Shown: positions 33,352 through 42,178 of the stretch, in pieces
Position numbering within the stretch: position 1 is the first letter of the stretch
How the letters are laid out: the number at the start of each line of letters is the position of its first letter
Assembly: GCF_965228805.1 (NCBI RefSeq)
Contig: NZ_CBDDIE010000003.1
Span: 620,001-684,000 of the forward strand
Origin: JASBTN01 sp965228805
GTDB taxonomy: Bacteria; Pseudomonadota; Alphaproteobacteria; Rhodobacterales; Rhodobacteraceae
Length of the DNA stretch: 64,000 nt
Reading direction: 5' to 3'
Translations under genes and position numbers: made by a program
The notes under the pieces: generated by a model
Seen by the model: the letters and a program-made list of their open reading frames with translations, nothing else
What the model was told of the DNA's origin: nothing
Databases searched by the model: none

Positions 33352-34103
33352 GCGGCCCGAACTCAGGATGGGTTCAGGTTGCGGGGCTGGGCCCCGGCAA
33401 TGACACCCTCGTCACCGACGAGGTGCGCACGGTCCTGGCCGAGGCCACGGACGTGGTCGGCTATATCCCCTATGTGCGCCGAGTTGCGCCCCGACCGGGC
33501 CTGACCCTACATGAAAGCGACAACCGGGTCGAACTGGACCGCGCCACACATGCGCTGCAGATGGCCGCCGAGGGCAAGCGGGTTGTCGTCGTCTCCTCCG
33601 GCGATCCGGGCGTCTTTGCCATGGCCTCGGCCCTGTTCGAAGCGCTGGAGGCCGGGCCTGCCGACTGGTTGGACCTCGACATCCGCATTCTGCCCGGCAT
33701 CACCGCCATGCTGGCCGCCGCCGCGCAGCTGGGGGCGCCGCTGGGCCATGATTTCTGTGCGATCAACCTCAGCGACAACCTGAAACCCTGGACGCTGATT
33801 GAGAAACGCCTGCGCCTCGCCGCCCAGGCCGGGTTTGCCATGGCCTTTTACAACCCGCGCTCGAAATCCCGTCCGCATCAGTTTGGCCAGGCGTTGGAGA
33901 TCCTGCGGGAAGAATGCGGCGGGGACTGCCTGATTTCCTTCGCCCGCGACGTGACCAAACCGGGCCAGGAACTGCGCACCGTGCCACTGTCAGACGCCAC
34001 CGAGGAGATGGCCGACATGCGCACCGTCGTCATCGTCGGCAATCGCGATACTCGGCGCGTGGGGCGCCATGTCTACACGCCGCGTTCGGTGCCGATGGAG
34101 TGA
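33348..34103 (+). CDS. cobJ: Precorrin-3B C(17)-methyltransferase
   Basis: A 251-residue tetrapyrrole methylase that methylates C17 and drives ring contraction. Visible motifs are GLGPGNDTLVTDEV, the family's central SSGDPGVFAMASALFE, PGITAMLAAAA, and FYNPRSKSRPHQF. The C-terminal 31 nt overlap the end of cobK, which lies on the other strand. ATGA overlap with cobI upstream. Confidence 0.97.
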   Translation: MSGPNSGWVQVAGLGPGNDTLVTDEVRTVLAEATDVVGYIPYVRRVAPRPGLTLHESDNRVELDRATHALQMAAEGKRVVVVSSGDPGVFAMASALFEALEAGPADWLDLDIRILPGITAMLAAAAQLGAPLGHDFCAINLSDNLKPWTLIEKRLRLAAQAGFAMAFYNPRSKSRPHQFGQALEILREECGGDCLISFARDVTKPGQELRTVPLSDATEEMADMRTVVIVGNRDTRRVGRHVYTPRSVPME

Positions 34104-34828
34104 TCGAGCCAATGCAGGACCTCATCCATACGCGACAGTACGGTGCGAGCGGGCACCCGGGGCCGGTCGATCAGGACGACCGGCAAGCCCAGCACGCGGG
34201 CCGCGTCCAGCTTGGCCCGCGCGCCCGTACCGCCCGCGTTCTTCGCGACGATGAGGTCGACGCGATGGTCTTTCAACAGCGCCGTGTCCCCGGCGACATC
34301 AAAGGGTCCGCGGGCAATCACCGCCCGCGCATTGGGCAGGGCCAGCGCGCCTTCGGGCGGGTCCACGAGGCGCAAGAGGTAGTGGTGCTGGGGCTTGACG
34401 GCAAAGACACCGAGGTTCTGTTTTCCAATTGCCAGGAACACACGCGCGGGGACGTCCGGCAGCGCGGCCACCGCGCCCTCAAGATCGGGCACGGCACGCC
34501 AGTTGTCACCCTCTGCCGCCTGCCAGGGCGCGCGTTCGAACCCGGCCAGCGGCACGCCCGCTTGGGCGCAGGCCGCAACCGCATTGCGGCTCATCTGCGC
34601 GGCGAACGGGTGGGTTGCATCCACGACCCCCGTGATCCCTTCGGCCTTCAGGAATGCCGACAGACCGTCAACGCCGCCAAAGCCACCGACCCGCGTGGGC
34701 AGGGGCTGCGCGACGGGGGACAGCGTGCGCCCGGCGTAGGAAAACAGCGCCTCGTCCCCCCGGTCCGCCAGAGCGCGCGCCAGGGCCGAGGCTTCGCTGG
34801 TGCCGCCCAGAACAAGGATCTTTCCCAT
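34073..34828 (-). CDS. cobK: Precorrin-6A reductase, inverted within the cob operon
   Basis: A 251-residue NADPH-dependent reductase of precorrin-6A. Motifs are the N-terminal LVLGGTSEASALARAL, DATHPFAAQMSRNA, RGPFDV and VAKNAGGTGARAKLDAA, all typical of CobK/CbiJ. It is the only cob gene in this block on the minus strand. Its ATG shares the CATG at 34826-34829 with the ATG of cobL, so the two start codons overlap on opposite strands, and its 3' end overlaps cobJ by 31 nt. A Shine-Dalgarno GGGAG lies upstream, within cobL. Its promoter must lie inside cobL. Confidence 0.96.
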   Translation of the reverse strand: MGKILVLGGTSEASALARALADRGDEALFSYAGRTLSPVAQPLPTRVGGFGGVDGLSAFLKAEGITGVVDATHPFAAQMSRNAVAACAQAGVPLAGFERAPWQAAEGDNWRAVPDLEGAVAALPDVPARVFLAIGKQNLGVFAVKPQHHYLLRLVDPPEGALALPNARAVIARGPFDVAGDTALLKDHRVDLIVAKNAGGTGARAKLDAARVLGLPVVLIDRPRVPARTVLSRMDEVLHWLDHSIGTERGV

Positions 34829-36026
34829 GGCTGACTCCCGCAAAGCACCCTGGTTGACCATCATCGGTGTCGGCGAAGATGGCCTTGACGGGCTGTCGAA
34901 TGCAAGTCGCAAAGCGTTGGACGCGGCCGAGGTGATCTTCGGCGGCCCGCGCCATCTGGAGCTGGTGGGCGTCGACACCCGCGGACAGCCCTGGCCTCTG
35001 CCCTTTTCGGTCGCCCCGGTGCTGGAGTGTCGCGGGCAGCAGGTCGTGGTGCTGGCCTCGGGCGACCCGTTCTGGCATGGAGTTGGCGGCACTTTGGCCC
35101 GGCACCTCACCCCCGACGACTGGCACTGCCTGCCTGCTCCATCGTGCCTATCCCTGGCCGCCGCGCGCATGGGCTGGCGGCTGGAGGAAGTCACCCAGAT
35201 CGCCCTGCACGCCGCCCCGTTCGAAGAGCTGCGCCCGCAGCTCAGCCCCGGAGCCCACGTGCTGTGCACCCTACGCGATGGGGCCGCAGTTCCGGAACTG
35301 GCGGCGTGGCTGACCGATCAGGGGTTCGGCCCCAGCGCCGTAACCGTGATGGAGGCGCTGGGTGGTCCACGCGAACAGATCCGTCACAGCCAAGCAAACG
35401 GGTTCGACCTGACCGACATTCAAGCGCCGGTCGTCACCGCCATCAGCGTGGAGGGCGAAAAGGGTCTTTCTGCCACGCCCGGACGCGATATCGAAATCTT
35501 CGCCCATGATGGACAGATCACCAAATCGCCCATGCGCGCCCTGACCCTCGCCGCCCTTGCCCCGCGCGCGGGCGAGCACTTGTGGGACGTGGGGGCGGGC
35601 TCCGGCTCGGTCTCGGTCGAATGGGCGATGGCCGCGCCGGGCTGCACCTCCTCCGCCATCGAACCGCGCGCGGATCGTTGCCAAAACATCCTCGAGAACG
35701 CCCAGCGCTTTGGCCTGGTGCGGCGGTTGGAGGTTGTCCACGGCAAAGCCCCCGAGGCGCTGACGGACTTACCGCGCCCCGATGCCGTCTTCATCGGCGG
35801 CGGGGTGGACGAGGCAATGCTGAAGGCGATTTGGCAAGGCATCCTTCCCGGCACCCGGCTGGTCGCAAATGCGGTGACAATCGAAAGCCAGAGCCTGCTG
35901 ACCGGGTGGCACGCCCAGCACGGCGGCCAGCTCTTGCGCATCGACCTGGCCGAGGCCACGCCCCTGGGCCGCATGCAGGGCTGGTCACCAAGCCGCCCGC
36001 AAGTACAATGGAGCGTGACCCGATGA
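34827..36026 (+). CDS. cobL: Precorrin-6Y C(5,15)-methyltransferase (decarboxylating)
   Basis: A 399-residue fusion of a CbiE-type tetrapyrrole methylase (residues 1 to about 205, with IIGVGEDGLDGLS and LASGDPFWHGVGGTL) and a CbiT-type Rossmann methyltransferase (about 210-399, with the SAM motif DVGAGSGS at 254-261). It methylates C5 and C15 and decarboxylates the C12 side chain. The start at MADSRKAPWL has AAGGA upstream, within the cobK sequence. The stop overlaps cobE (ATGA). Confidence 0.96.
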   Translation: MADSRKAPWLTIIGVGEDGLDGLSNASRKALDAAEVIFGGPRHLELVGVDTRGQPWPLPFSVAPVLECRGQQVVVLASGDPFWHGVGGTLARHLTPDDWHCLPAPSCLSLAAARMGWRLEEVTQIALHAAPFEELRPQLSPGAHVLCTLRDGAAVPELAAWLTDQGFGPSAVTVMEALGGPREQIRHSQANGFDLTDIQAPVVTAISVEGEKGLSATPGRDIEIFAHDGQITKSPMRALTLAALAPRAGEHLWDVGAGSGSVSVEWAMAAPGCTSSAIEPRADRCQNILENAQRFGLVRRLEVVHGKAPEALTDLPRPDAVFIGGGVDEAMLKAIWQGILPGTRLVANAVTIESQSLLTGWHAQHGGQLLRIDLAEATPLGRMQGWSPSRPQVQWSVTR

Positions 36027-36382
36027 TCGTCGCGGGCATCGGATATCGCAGCGGGGCCACCCCTGCCGATCTGGAGGCCGCTCTGGCCCTGACCGGCGTA
36101 ACTCCTGACGCCCTGGCCAGCCTCGACGGCAAATCGGGCGGCCCGCTCACCGCTCTGGCCAACACCCTTAACCTGCCCCTGACCCCCCTCACCGAGGACC
36201 AGATCGCGGGCACGCGAACGCTCACCTGTTCCCCCCGTATCAAGGCGCGTTTCGCGACCGGCAGCCTGGCCGAGGCCTGTGCCCTGGTCGCCGCCGGCCC
36301 CAACGCCCGCCTGACCCATCCGCGCGTGATCGGCCCCTGTGGCCGTGTCACCGTCGCCATCGCAGAAGGATCCACCCCATGA
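36023..36382 (+). CDS. cobE: CobE/CbiG C-terminal-domain protein
   Basis: A 119-residue protein corresponding to the C-terminal domain of CbiG (GIGYRSGATPADLEAAL..., then SLDGKSGGPLTALA and CSPRIKARFATGSLAEACAL). CobE is needed for aerobic cobalamin synthesis, but its exact step is not well defined; a role around precorrin-5A ring opening or acyl handling has been suggested by homology. It is coupled by ATGA to both cobL and cobM. An alternative start at 36008 is possible. Confidence 0.9.
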   Translation: MIVAGIGYRSGATPADLEAALALTGVTPDALASLDGKSGGPLTALANTLNLPLTPLTEDQIAGTRTLTCSPRIKARFATGSLAEACALVAAGPNARLTHPRVIGPCGRVTVAIAEGSTP

Positions 36383-37164
36383 CCGTCCATTTCATCGGAG
36401 CAGGCCCCGGCGCCGCCGACCTGATCACCCTGCGCGGGCGCGACCTGATCGCCGCCTGCCCGGTCTGCCTCTACGCGGGTTCGCTGGTGCCCGAAGCGCT
36501 GCTGTCCCACTGCCCGCCGGGCGCCAAGATCGTCAACACCGCGCCCCTGTCGCTGGACGAGATCATTGCCGAGATCGAAACCGCCCACGCCGCCGGACAC
36601 GATGTCGCCCGCCTGCATTCCGGCGACCTGTCCTGCTGGTCCGCCATGGGTGAACAGCTGCGCCGCCTGCGCGCCGCCGACATTCCCTATGACGTCACGC
36701 CCGGCGTGCCCGCCTTCGCCGCCTCCGCCGCTGCATTGGGGACCGAGCTGACCCTGCCCGGCGTTGCTCAATCTCTGGTGCTGACCCGCACCTCGGGCCG
36801 CGCCTCGTCGATGCCCGATGGCGAAACGCTGGAGAACTTCGCCGTCACCGGTGCAACGCTGGCAATCCACCTGTCCGTGCACATTCTGGATGATGTGGTC
36901 GCCCGCCTGACGCCCGCCTATGGCGCCGATTGCCCGGTCGCCGTGGTCTGGCGCGCCTCCTGGCCCGATCAAAAAATCATTCGTGCCACCCTGGGCAGCG
37001 TGATCGAGGCAACGGGCGGCGAACGTGGCCGCACCGCGCTGATCCTGGTGGGTCCGGCCCTGGCCGCCGAAGGGTTTGACGAAAGCTGCCTCTACGCAGG
37101 CGATTATGACCGCCGTTTCCGCCCCGTTGGCACCGCGCCGCGCTTCCCGGAAGGGGCGGAATGA
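36379..37164 (+). CDS. cobM: Precorrin-4 C(11)-methyltransferase
   Basis: A 261-residue tetrapyrrole methylase with the N-terminal GAGPGAADLITLRGRDLI, the characteristic CLYAGSLVPEALL, RLHSGDLSCWSAMGEQ and PGVPAFAASAAALG. It makes precorrin-5. Start and stop overlap cobE and cobB respectively, each by 4 nt. Confidence 0.97.
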   Translation: MTVHFIGAGPGAADLITLRGRDLIAACPVCLYAGSLVPEALLSHCPPGAKIVNTAPLSLDEIIAEIETAHAAGHDVARLHSGDLSCWSAMGEQLRRLRAADIPYDVTPGVPAFAASAAALGTELTLPGVAQSLVLTRTSGRASSMPDGETLENFAVTGATLAIHLSVHILDDVVARLTPAYGADCPVAVVWRASWPDQKIIRATLGSVIEATGGERGRTALILVGPALAAEGFDESCLYAGDYDRRFRPVGTAPRFPEGAE

Positions 37165-38477
37165 TGCTGCCTTCCGGCCTGATGATTTCGGCGCCCGCCT
37201 CGGGCACCGGCAAGACCACGTTGATGCTGGGGCTGCTGAACGCGCTGACCAAGCGTGGCGTGACCGTACAGCCGTTCAAGAGCGGCCCGGACTATATCGA
37301 CCCGGGCTTTCACAAGGCAGCCGCAGGGCGCGCGTCGTTCAACCTGGACAGCTGGGCGATGGGGCCGGGCATGTTGGGGCAGATGGTGGATCAGGCGGCA
37401 GGCGCCGACCTGGCCCTGGCCGAAGGCTCGATGGGTCTGTTCGACGGTGTCGCTCACCCCGGTGAGACCGCCAATGGCGCCAGCGCCGACATTGCCGCGC
37501 GCATGGGCTGGCCGGTGGTCCTGATGCTGGACGTGTCGGGCCAGGCACAATCTGCTGCCGCCTCGGCGCTGGGGTTCAAGATGATGCGCCCCGATGTGCC
37601 GCTGGCCGGCGTGGTGCTGAACAAGGTCGCCAGCCCGCGTCACGAGATGCTGTTGCGACTGGGCATGGATCAGGTTGGCGTGCCCGTGTTGGGCGCCCTG
37701 CCCCGGCGCGGCGCGGTCGAGCTGCCGGAACGCCACCTGGGCCTGGTCCAGGCGGAGGAACAGCCCAAGCTTATGGCGTTGCTGGATGCGGCAGGCGACT
37801 TCATCGCCGAACACATGGATCTGGACGTGCTGATCGCAGCCGCTGGCGACACACAGCGTCCCGAGGGCCACGGCATCCTGCCCCCGCCGCCCGGCCAGCG
37901 CATTGCGCTTGCCCGCGACGCGGCGTTCAGCTTCGTTTACCCGCACCTGCTGGAAGGCTGGCGCAACCAAGGTGCCGAGGTCTCTTTCTTCTCGCCTCTG
38001 GCGGATGAGGCCCCGGACGACGGCGCCGATATCTGCTGGCTGCCCGGCGGCTATCCGGAGCTGCACGCAGGCAAGCTGGCCGCTGCCGAGACCTTCCGCA
38101 CGGGGCTGCAGAAATTCGCCGAAACCCGGCCCGTGCATGGCGAATGCGGGGGCTATATGGCGATGGGCGAAGGGCTGGTCGACAAGGAAGGCACGCGCCA
38201 TCAGATGGCAGGCATTCTGGGCCTGGAAACCAGCTATGAGAAACGCAAGATGCACCTGGGCTATCGCCTGGCACAGCTGCAATCGCCCCTGCCCGGCCTG
38301 ACCGAAGGCGCACGTCTGCGTGGGCATGAGTTCCACTATTCGACCATTCTGTCCCAGCCTGACGCACCGCTTGCCCGCGTGCTGGATGCCAATGGCGACG
38401 AGGTGCCCGAGACCGGATCGCGGCGCGGCCACGCCACCGGAACGTTCTTTCACCTGATCGGAGGCGCAAGCGCGTGA
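37161..38477 (+). CDS. cobB: Hydrogenobyrinic acid a,c-diamide synthase
   Basis: A 438-residue glutamine-dependent amidase. The N-terminal dethiobiotin-synthase-like ATPase domain has a P-loop (11-20, APASGTGKTT) and SGPDYIDPGFH. The C-terminal class I amidotransferase domain has its nucleophile at Cys329 in HGECGGYM and ends near HATGTFFHL. It amidates the a and c carboxylates of hydrogenobyrinic acid before cobalt insertion. ATGA coupling to cobM; the stop overlaps the GTG start of cobA. Confidence 0.97.
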   Translation: MMLPSGLMISAPASGTGKTTLMLGLLNALTKRGVTVQPFKSGPDYIDPGFHKAAAGRASFNLDSWAMGPGMLGQMVDQAAGADLALAEGSMGLFDGVAHPGETANGASADIAARMGWPVVLMLDVSGQAQSAAASALGFKMMRPDVPLAGVVLNKVASPRHEMLLRLGMDQVGVPVLGALPRRGAVELPERHLGLVQAEEQPKLMALLDAAGDFIAEHMDLDVLIAAAGDTQRPEGHGILPPPPGQRIALARDAAFSFVYPHLLEGWRNQGAEVSFFSPLADEAPDDGADICWLPGGYPELHAGKLAAAETFRTGLQKFAETRPVHGECGGYMAMGEGLVDKEGTRHQMAGILGLETSYEKRKMHLGYRLAQLQSPLPGLTEGARLRGHEFHYSTILSQPDAPLARVLDANGDEVPETGSRRGHATGTFFHLIGGASA

Positions 38478-39205
38478 CCGGCTTCATTTCCTTCGTCTCC
38501 TCCGGCCCGGGTGACCCGGAGCTTCTGACCGTCAAGGCCGTGAAAAGGCTGGAGACGGCCGAGGTGGTGCTGTTCGACGACCTCTCGGCCGGGCCAATCC
38601 TGGATCTGGTCCCGCCCGAGGCCGATCTGATCGGCGTCGGCAAACGCGCAGGCCGCCCCTCACCCCGACAGGATCACGTCAGCCGCCTTCTGGTTGACCA
38701 TGCCAGGACCGGCGCGCGCGTGGTGCGACTGAAATCCGGTGACAGCGGCATTTTTGGGCGCCTCGAAGAGGAACTGGTTGCCGTGCGTGCCGCTGGTATC
38801 CCTTGTGAGGTCATACCTGGCGTCACCGCCGCCAGCGCCGCCGCCGCAGCCGCCGAAATCCCGCTGACCCGCCGCCTGACCGCGCGTCGGGTGCAATATG
38901 TCACCGGACATGACGTGGCAGGCGCCCTGCCCGAGGATCTGAATATGGCGGCCCTTGCCGATCCCACTGCCACCACCGTGGTCTACATGGGGCGGCGCAC
39001 CTTTCCAAAACTGGCCGCGCGGCTGATGGCGGCGGGGTTGCCTGGCGACACACCGGTGCTGCTGGCCGAAGCAGTTTCGACCCCCGACCAGCGCCTCAGT
39101 CGCCACACGGTCTCCAGCCTGTCGGAAACGGAACCGGACATCGCCTCCACCGCCCCGGCGCTGATCCTCTACGGCCCCCTGGCCGCGCAGGGGTGTGACG
39201 AATGA
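38474..39205 (+). CDS. cobA: Uroporphyrinogen-III C-methyltransferase
   Basis: A 243-residue SUMT that makes precorrin-2 from uroporphyrinogen III, the entry to the corrin branch. The family run is complete: SGPGDPELLTVKAVKRL, VGKRAGRPSPRQDHVS, RLKSGDSGIFGRLEEEL, and IPGVTAASAAAA. It is a stand-alone enzyme without the CysG dehydrogenase/chelatase part. The start is GTG, overlapping the cobB stop. Confidence 0.95.
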   Translation: MTGFISFVSSGPGDPELLTVKAVKRLETAEVVLFDDLSAGPILDLVPPEADLIGVGKRAGRPSPRQDHVSRLLVDHARTGARVVRLKSGDSGIFGRLEEELVAVRAAGIPCEVIPGVTAASAAAAAAEIPLTRRLTARRVQYVTGHDVAGALPEDLNMAALADPTATTVVYMGRRTFPKLAARLMAAGLPGDTPVLLAEAVSTPDQRLSRHTVSSLSETEPDIASTAPALILYGPLAAQGCDE

Positions 39206-39218
39206 CACGGAGGCCACC

Positions 39219-39974
39219 ATGCACACCCTCTCTCTGATCGGCATCGGCGCGGGCAACCCCAAGCACCTGACGCTGGAGGCGATCGAGGCACTGAACGCCT
39301 GCGATCTGATCCTGATCCCGCTGAAAGGAGCGAAGAAGGACGATCTGGCCCAGCTACGGCGCGAAATCTGCGCCGCTGTGCTGACCCGCCCGGTGCCCGG
39401 CCGCGAGTTCACCTTGCCCGTGCGCGATCCGGCCACCGCGGACTACCACACCCGCGTGAATGACTGGCATGACGCCATTGCCGATTGCTGGCAGGCGGAA
39501 ATTCTGGCGGGCCTGCCCGAAGGCGGGCGTGTGGGGTTTCTGGTCTGGGGCGATCCGTCGCTGTATGACAGCACCCTGCGCATCGCCGACCGCCTAACCG
39601 GACGAATGGAGATCGCGCTGGAGGTCATTCCCGGCATCACGTCGATCCAGGCCCTGACCGCCGGTCACGCCATCCCGCTGAACACCGTCGGCGGGCCGGT
39701 CACAGTGACCACTGGGCGCCAACTGCGCGATCATGGCTGGCCCGAGGGGGCCGAAACGCTGGTCGTCATGCTCGACCAGGGCGGCGCCTTCGAGGTACTG
39801 GACGGCGATGGGTTTCAAATCTGGTGGAGCGCCTATGCGGGCATGGCAAACGAGATCCGCATCGCTGGCCCCCTGTCCGAAGTCCGCGACCGGATTCTGT
39901 CCACCCGCGCCGAGGCGCGCGAGGATCATGGTTGGATCATGGATGTCTATCTGCTGCGCCGCCTGAACACTTGA
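39219..39974 (+). CDS. cobF: Precorrin-6A synthase (deacetylating)
   Basis: A 251-residue C1-methyltransferase that releases acetate during ring contraction and is specific to the aerobic pathway. The N-terminal LIGIGAGNPKHLTLEAIEAL, FLVWGDPSLYDSTLRIA and PGITSIQALTA are typical. The start ATG at 39219 is preceded by GGAGG, so the longer in-frame start is not used. It is the last gene of the riboswitch-led operon; no strong terminator is obvious behind it. Confidence 0.96.
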   Translation: MHTLSLIGIGAGNPKHLTLEAIEALNACDLILIPLKGAKKDDLAQLRREICAAVLTRPVPGREFTLPVRDPATADYHTRVNDWHDAIADCWQAEILAGLPEGGRVGFLVWGDPSLYDSTLRIADRLTGRMEIALEVIPGITSIQALTAGHAIPLNTVGGPVTVTTGRQLRDHGWPEGAETLVVMLDQGGAFEVLDGDGFQIWWSAYAGMANEIRIAGPLSEVRDRILSTRAEAREDHGWIMDVYLLRRLNT

Positions 39975-40017
39975 GCCGCCCCGCGCCCAAAGGGATGGAT
40001 TCAGGCGTTCCAGTCAC

Positions 40018-40038
40018 TAAATCAACCTTTGTGATTTA
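40018..40038. promoter_or_regulatory. Palindromic operator upstream of the ROK regulator
   Basis: TAAATCA (40018-40024) and TGATTTA (40032-40038) form a perfect 7-bp inverted repeat with a 7-nt spacer, in a short AT-rich stretch between cobF and the ROK gene. The size and position fit an autoregulatory operator for a ROK protein; binding is inferred. Confidence 0.5.
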
Positions 40039-40077
40039 ATCTTGACCCCAGCGCTCGCACCGGTCAAACCTGCGCCT

Positions 40078-41238
40078 ATGCCACCTGTTCAGACACCCAC
40101 GCCACCCAAGGGCGCGACCCATCCGGGCACCCGCGCCCATAACGAGCGGCTGATCCTTGGCCTGATCCGCCGCCTCGGCCCGCTGCCCAAGGCCGAAATT
40201 GCGCGTCAGACCGGCCTTTCGGCGCAAAGTGTCTCTGTGATCATCAAGGCGCTGGAGGGTGACGGCCTGCTGTCCCGGGGAAAACCGCAGCGAGGTCGCA
40301 TCGGTCAACCATCGATCCCGATGGAGCTGGCGGCCGACGGAGCCTATTTCCTGGGTCTGAGCGTGGGGCGCCGCCGGTTGGAGCTGGTTTTGGTGGACTT
40401 CCTCGGAGAAATCGTCGACCGGCGGCAAGAACCGGTCACGACGCCAGCGCCCGACGAGGTGCTGGCATTTGCCCGCAGCGCGACGAGCGACCTGACCGCG
40501 CCCCTGCCACAGGCGCGCATCGCCGGACTGGGCATCGCCCTGCCGGGCCACCTTTGGGACTGGCCTGAGACCACGGCGATGTCGGACTGGCGTCACCGCG
40601 ACCTTGCGACCGAGCTGAGCGACCTGCCCTACCCGGTGCACATCCTGAACGACGCCAGCGCCGCCTGTGGCGCCGAGCTGATCTTTGGCACGGCCGACCT
40701 GCCACGCGACTTTCTGTATGTCTTCATCGGGCATTTCATCGGCGGCGGACTGGTGCTGGACGGATGCCTGCAAACCGGACGCCGCGGCAATGCGGCCGCG
40801 CTCGGCTCCATGCCGGTGGGCAGCCCGGGCGGGCCGTTTACCCAGCTGATCGACATGGCCTCGCTGGTCACCTTGGAGCAGCTTCTGACACCGCATGGCA
40901 CCGCAATTCCGGCAACGCCAACGCGCTGGACCCTGCCTCCGCGCGTGGTGGAGCTGTGGCTGGACGGCGCCGCAACCGGCCTGGCCCAGGCCCTGGCCGC
41001 CGCCACCTGTGTGGTCGACGTGGACTGCGTGGTCCTGGACGGCTGGCTGCCCGAGGACCTGCGCGCCGATCTTGTCATGCGGACCCAGGCCCAGCTGGAC
41101 GCCCACCCGCTGCCCGGCATCGAAACCCCGCGCCTGCGGGCGGGCGCGATCGGTCCCGACGCCCGCGCCCTGGGCGCGGCCAGCCTGCCCCTGTCCCATC
41201 GGTTCCTCGTGGACCGCACCGTTTATCCCGGAGGATGA
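40078..41238 (+). CDS. ROK-family transcriptional regulator
   Basis: A 386-residue NagC/XylR-type sugar-responsive regulator. An N-terminal winged helix (GLIRRLGPLPKAEIARQTGLSAQSVSVIIKALEGDGLL) is followed by a sugar-kinase-fold domain with a conserved segment around NDASAACGAELIFG. It lies 4 nt upstream of a fructokinase gene, so it probably controls that gene in response to fructose or a related sugar. The ATG at 40078 is chosen; a TTG at 40042 gives 12 more residues but would sit on the operator. Neither has a strong Shine-Dalgarno. Confidence 0.88.
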   Translation: MPPVQTPTPPKGATHPGTRAHNERLILGLIRRLGPLPKAEIARQTGLSAQSVSVIIKALEGDGLLSRGKPQRGRIGQPSIPMELAADGAYFLGLSVGRRRLELVLVDFLGEIVDRRQEPVTTPAPDEVLAFARSATSDLTAPLPQARIAGLGIALPGHLWDWPETTAMSDWRHRDLATELSDLPYPVHILNDASAACGAELIFGTADLPRDFLYVFIGHFIGGGLVLDGCLQTGRRGNAAALGSMPVGSPGGPFTQLIDMASLVTLEQLLTPHGTAIPATPTRWTLPPRVVELWLDGAATGLAQALAAATCVVDVDCVVLDGWLPEDLRADLVMRTQAQLDAHPLPGIETPRLRAGAIGPDARALGAASLPLSHRFLVDRTVYPGG

Positions 41239-41242
41239 CCCC

Positions 41243-42178
41243 ATGATCCTGTGCTGCGGCGAAGCGCTGATCGACATGATCCCGACCCCGACCACATCCG
41301 GCCCGGACGGCTTCGTGCCGCACCCAGGCGGCGCGGTGTTCAACACTGCCGTCGCGTTGGGGCGGCTGGGGGTGGAGGCAGGGCTGCTCACCGGTCTCTC
41401 GACCGACATGTTCGGCGCACAGCTGACAAGGGCGCTGGCCGACAGCCATGTGGATGCGACCCATGTGATCCGCTCCGACCGCCCCACCACCCTGGCCTTC
41501 GTCCAGCTGACCAACGGCCAAGCGCGCTATGCTTTCTTCGACGAGAACTCCGCAGGGCGTATGCTGACGCCTGCGGACCTGCCCGCCCTTCCAGACAGCA
41601 TTTCGGCGCTCTACTTCGGCGGCATCAGCCTCGCCTGCGAGCCGGGGGCGGACGCCTATGCCGCGCTGCTGGCCTGCGAGGGCGACACACGCGCGGTGAT
41701 GATCGACCCGAACATTCGCCCCGGCTTCATCCAGGACGAGCCCACCTATCGCGCACGGCTGAAGGCGATGATCGCGGCCAGCGACATCGTGAAACTGTCG
41801 GACGAGGATCTGGATTGGCTGATCCCCGGCCCAGAGCCGGTGATGCAGAAGGCCGCCGGTCTCAGCGGTCAGGGCGCCAGCCTCGTGATCGTCACCCGCG
41901 GCAGCGCGGGCGCCACGGGGCTGCTCGCAGACGGCACTCAGGTCACCGTGCCCGCACAGAAGGCTCAGGTCGTGGACACGGTCGGCGCGGGGGACACGTT
42001 CAACGCGGGCGTGCTGGCCAAACTCTCTGAACTTGGCCGCCTATCCAAGGAAGCGCTGCGCGATCTGACCTCGGACGAGGTCGAAGCCGCCCTGTCCCAT
42101 GGCGCGAAGGTCGCCGCCATCACCGTCTCGCGCGCCGGGGCCAACCCGCCCTGGGCGCACGAGTTGGCAGAAGGCTGA
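41243..42178 (+). CDS. PfkB-family carbohydrate kinase, fructokinase-like
   Basis: A 311-residue ribokinase-fold kinase. The N-terminal CCGEALIDMIP and HPGGAVFNTAVALGRLG match bacterial fructokinases. The PfkB signature 2 DTVGAGDTFNAGVLA contains the catalytic Asp and the anion hole. GGAGG lies 8 nt upstream of the ATG. It is cotranscribed with the ROK regulator, and its stop codon abuts that of the convergent ThDP enzyme gene at TGATCA with no spacer. Confidence 0.9.
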   Translation: MILCCGEALIDMIPTPTTSGPDGFVPHPGGAVFNTAVALGRLGVEAGLLTGLSTDMFGAQLTRALADSHVDATHVIRSDRPTTLAFVQLTNGQARYAFFDENSAGRMLTPADLPALPDSISALYFGGISLACEPGADAYAALLACEGDTRAVMIDPNIRPGFIQDEPTYRARLKAMIAASDIVKLSDEDLDWLIPGPEPVMQKAAGLSGQGASLVIVTRGSAGATGLLADGTQVTVPAQKAQVVDTVGAGDTFNAGVLAKLSELGRLSKEALRDLTSDEVEAALSHGAKVAAITVSRAGANPPWAHELAEG

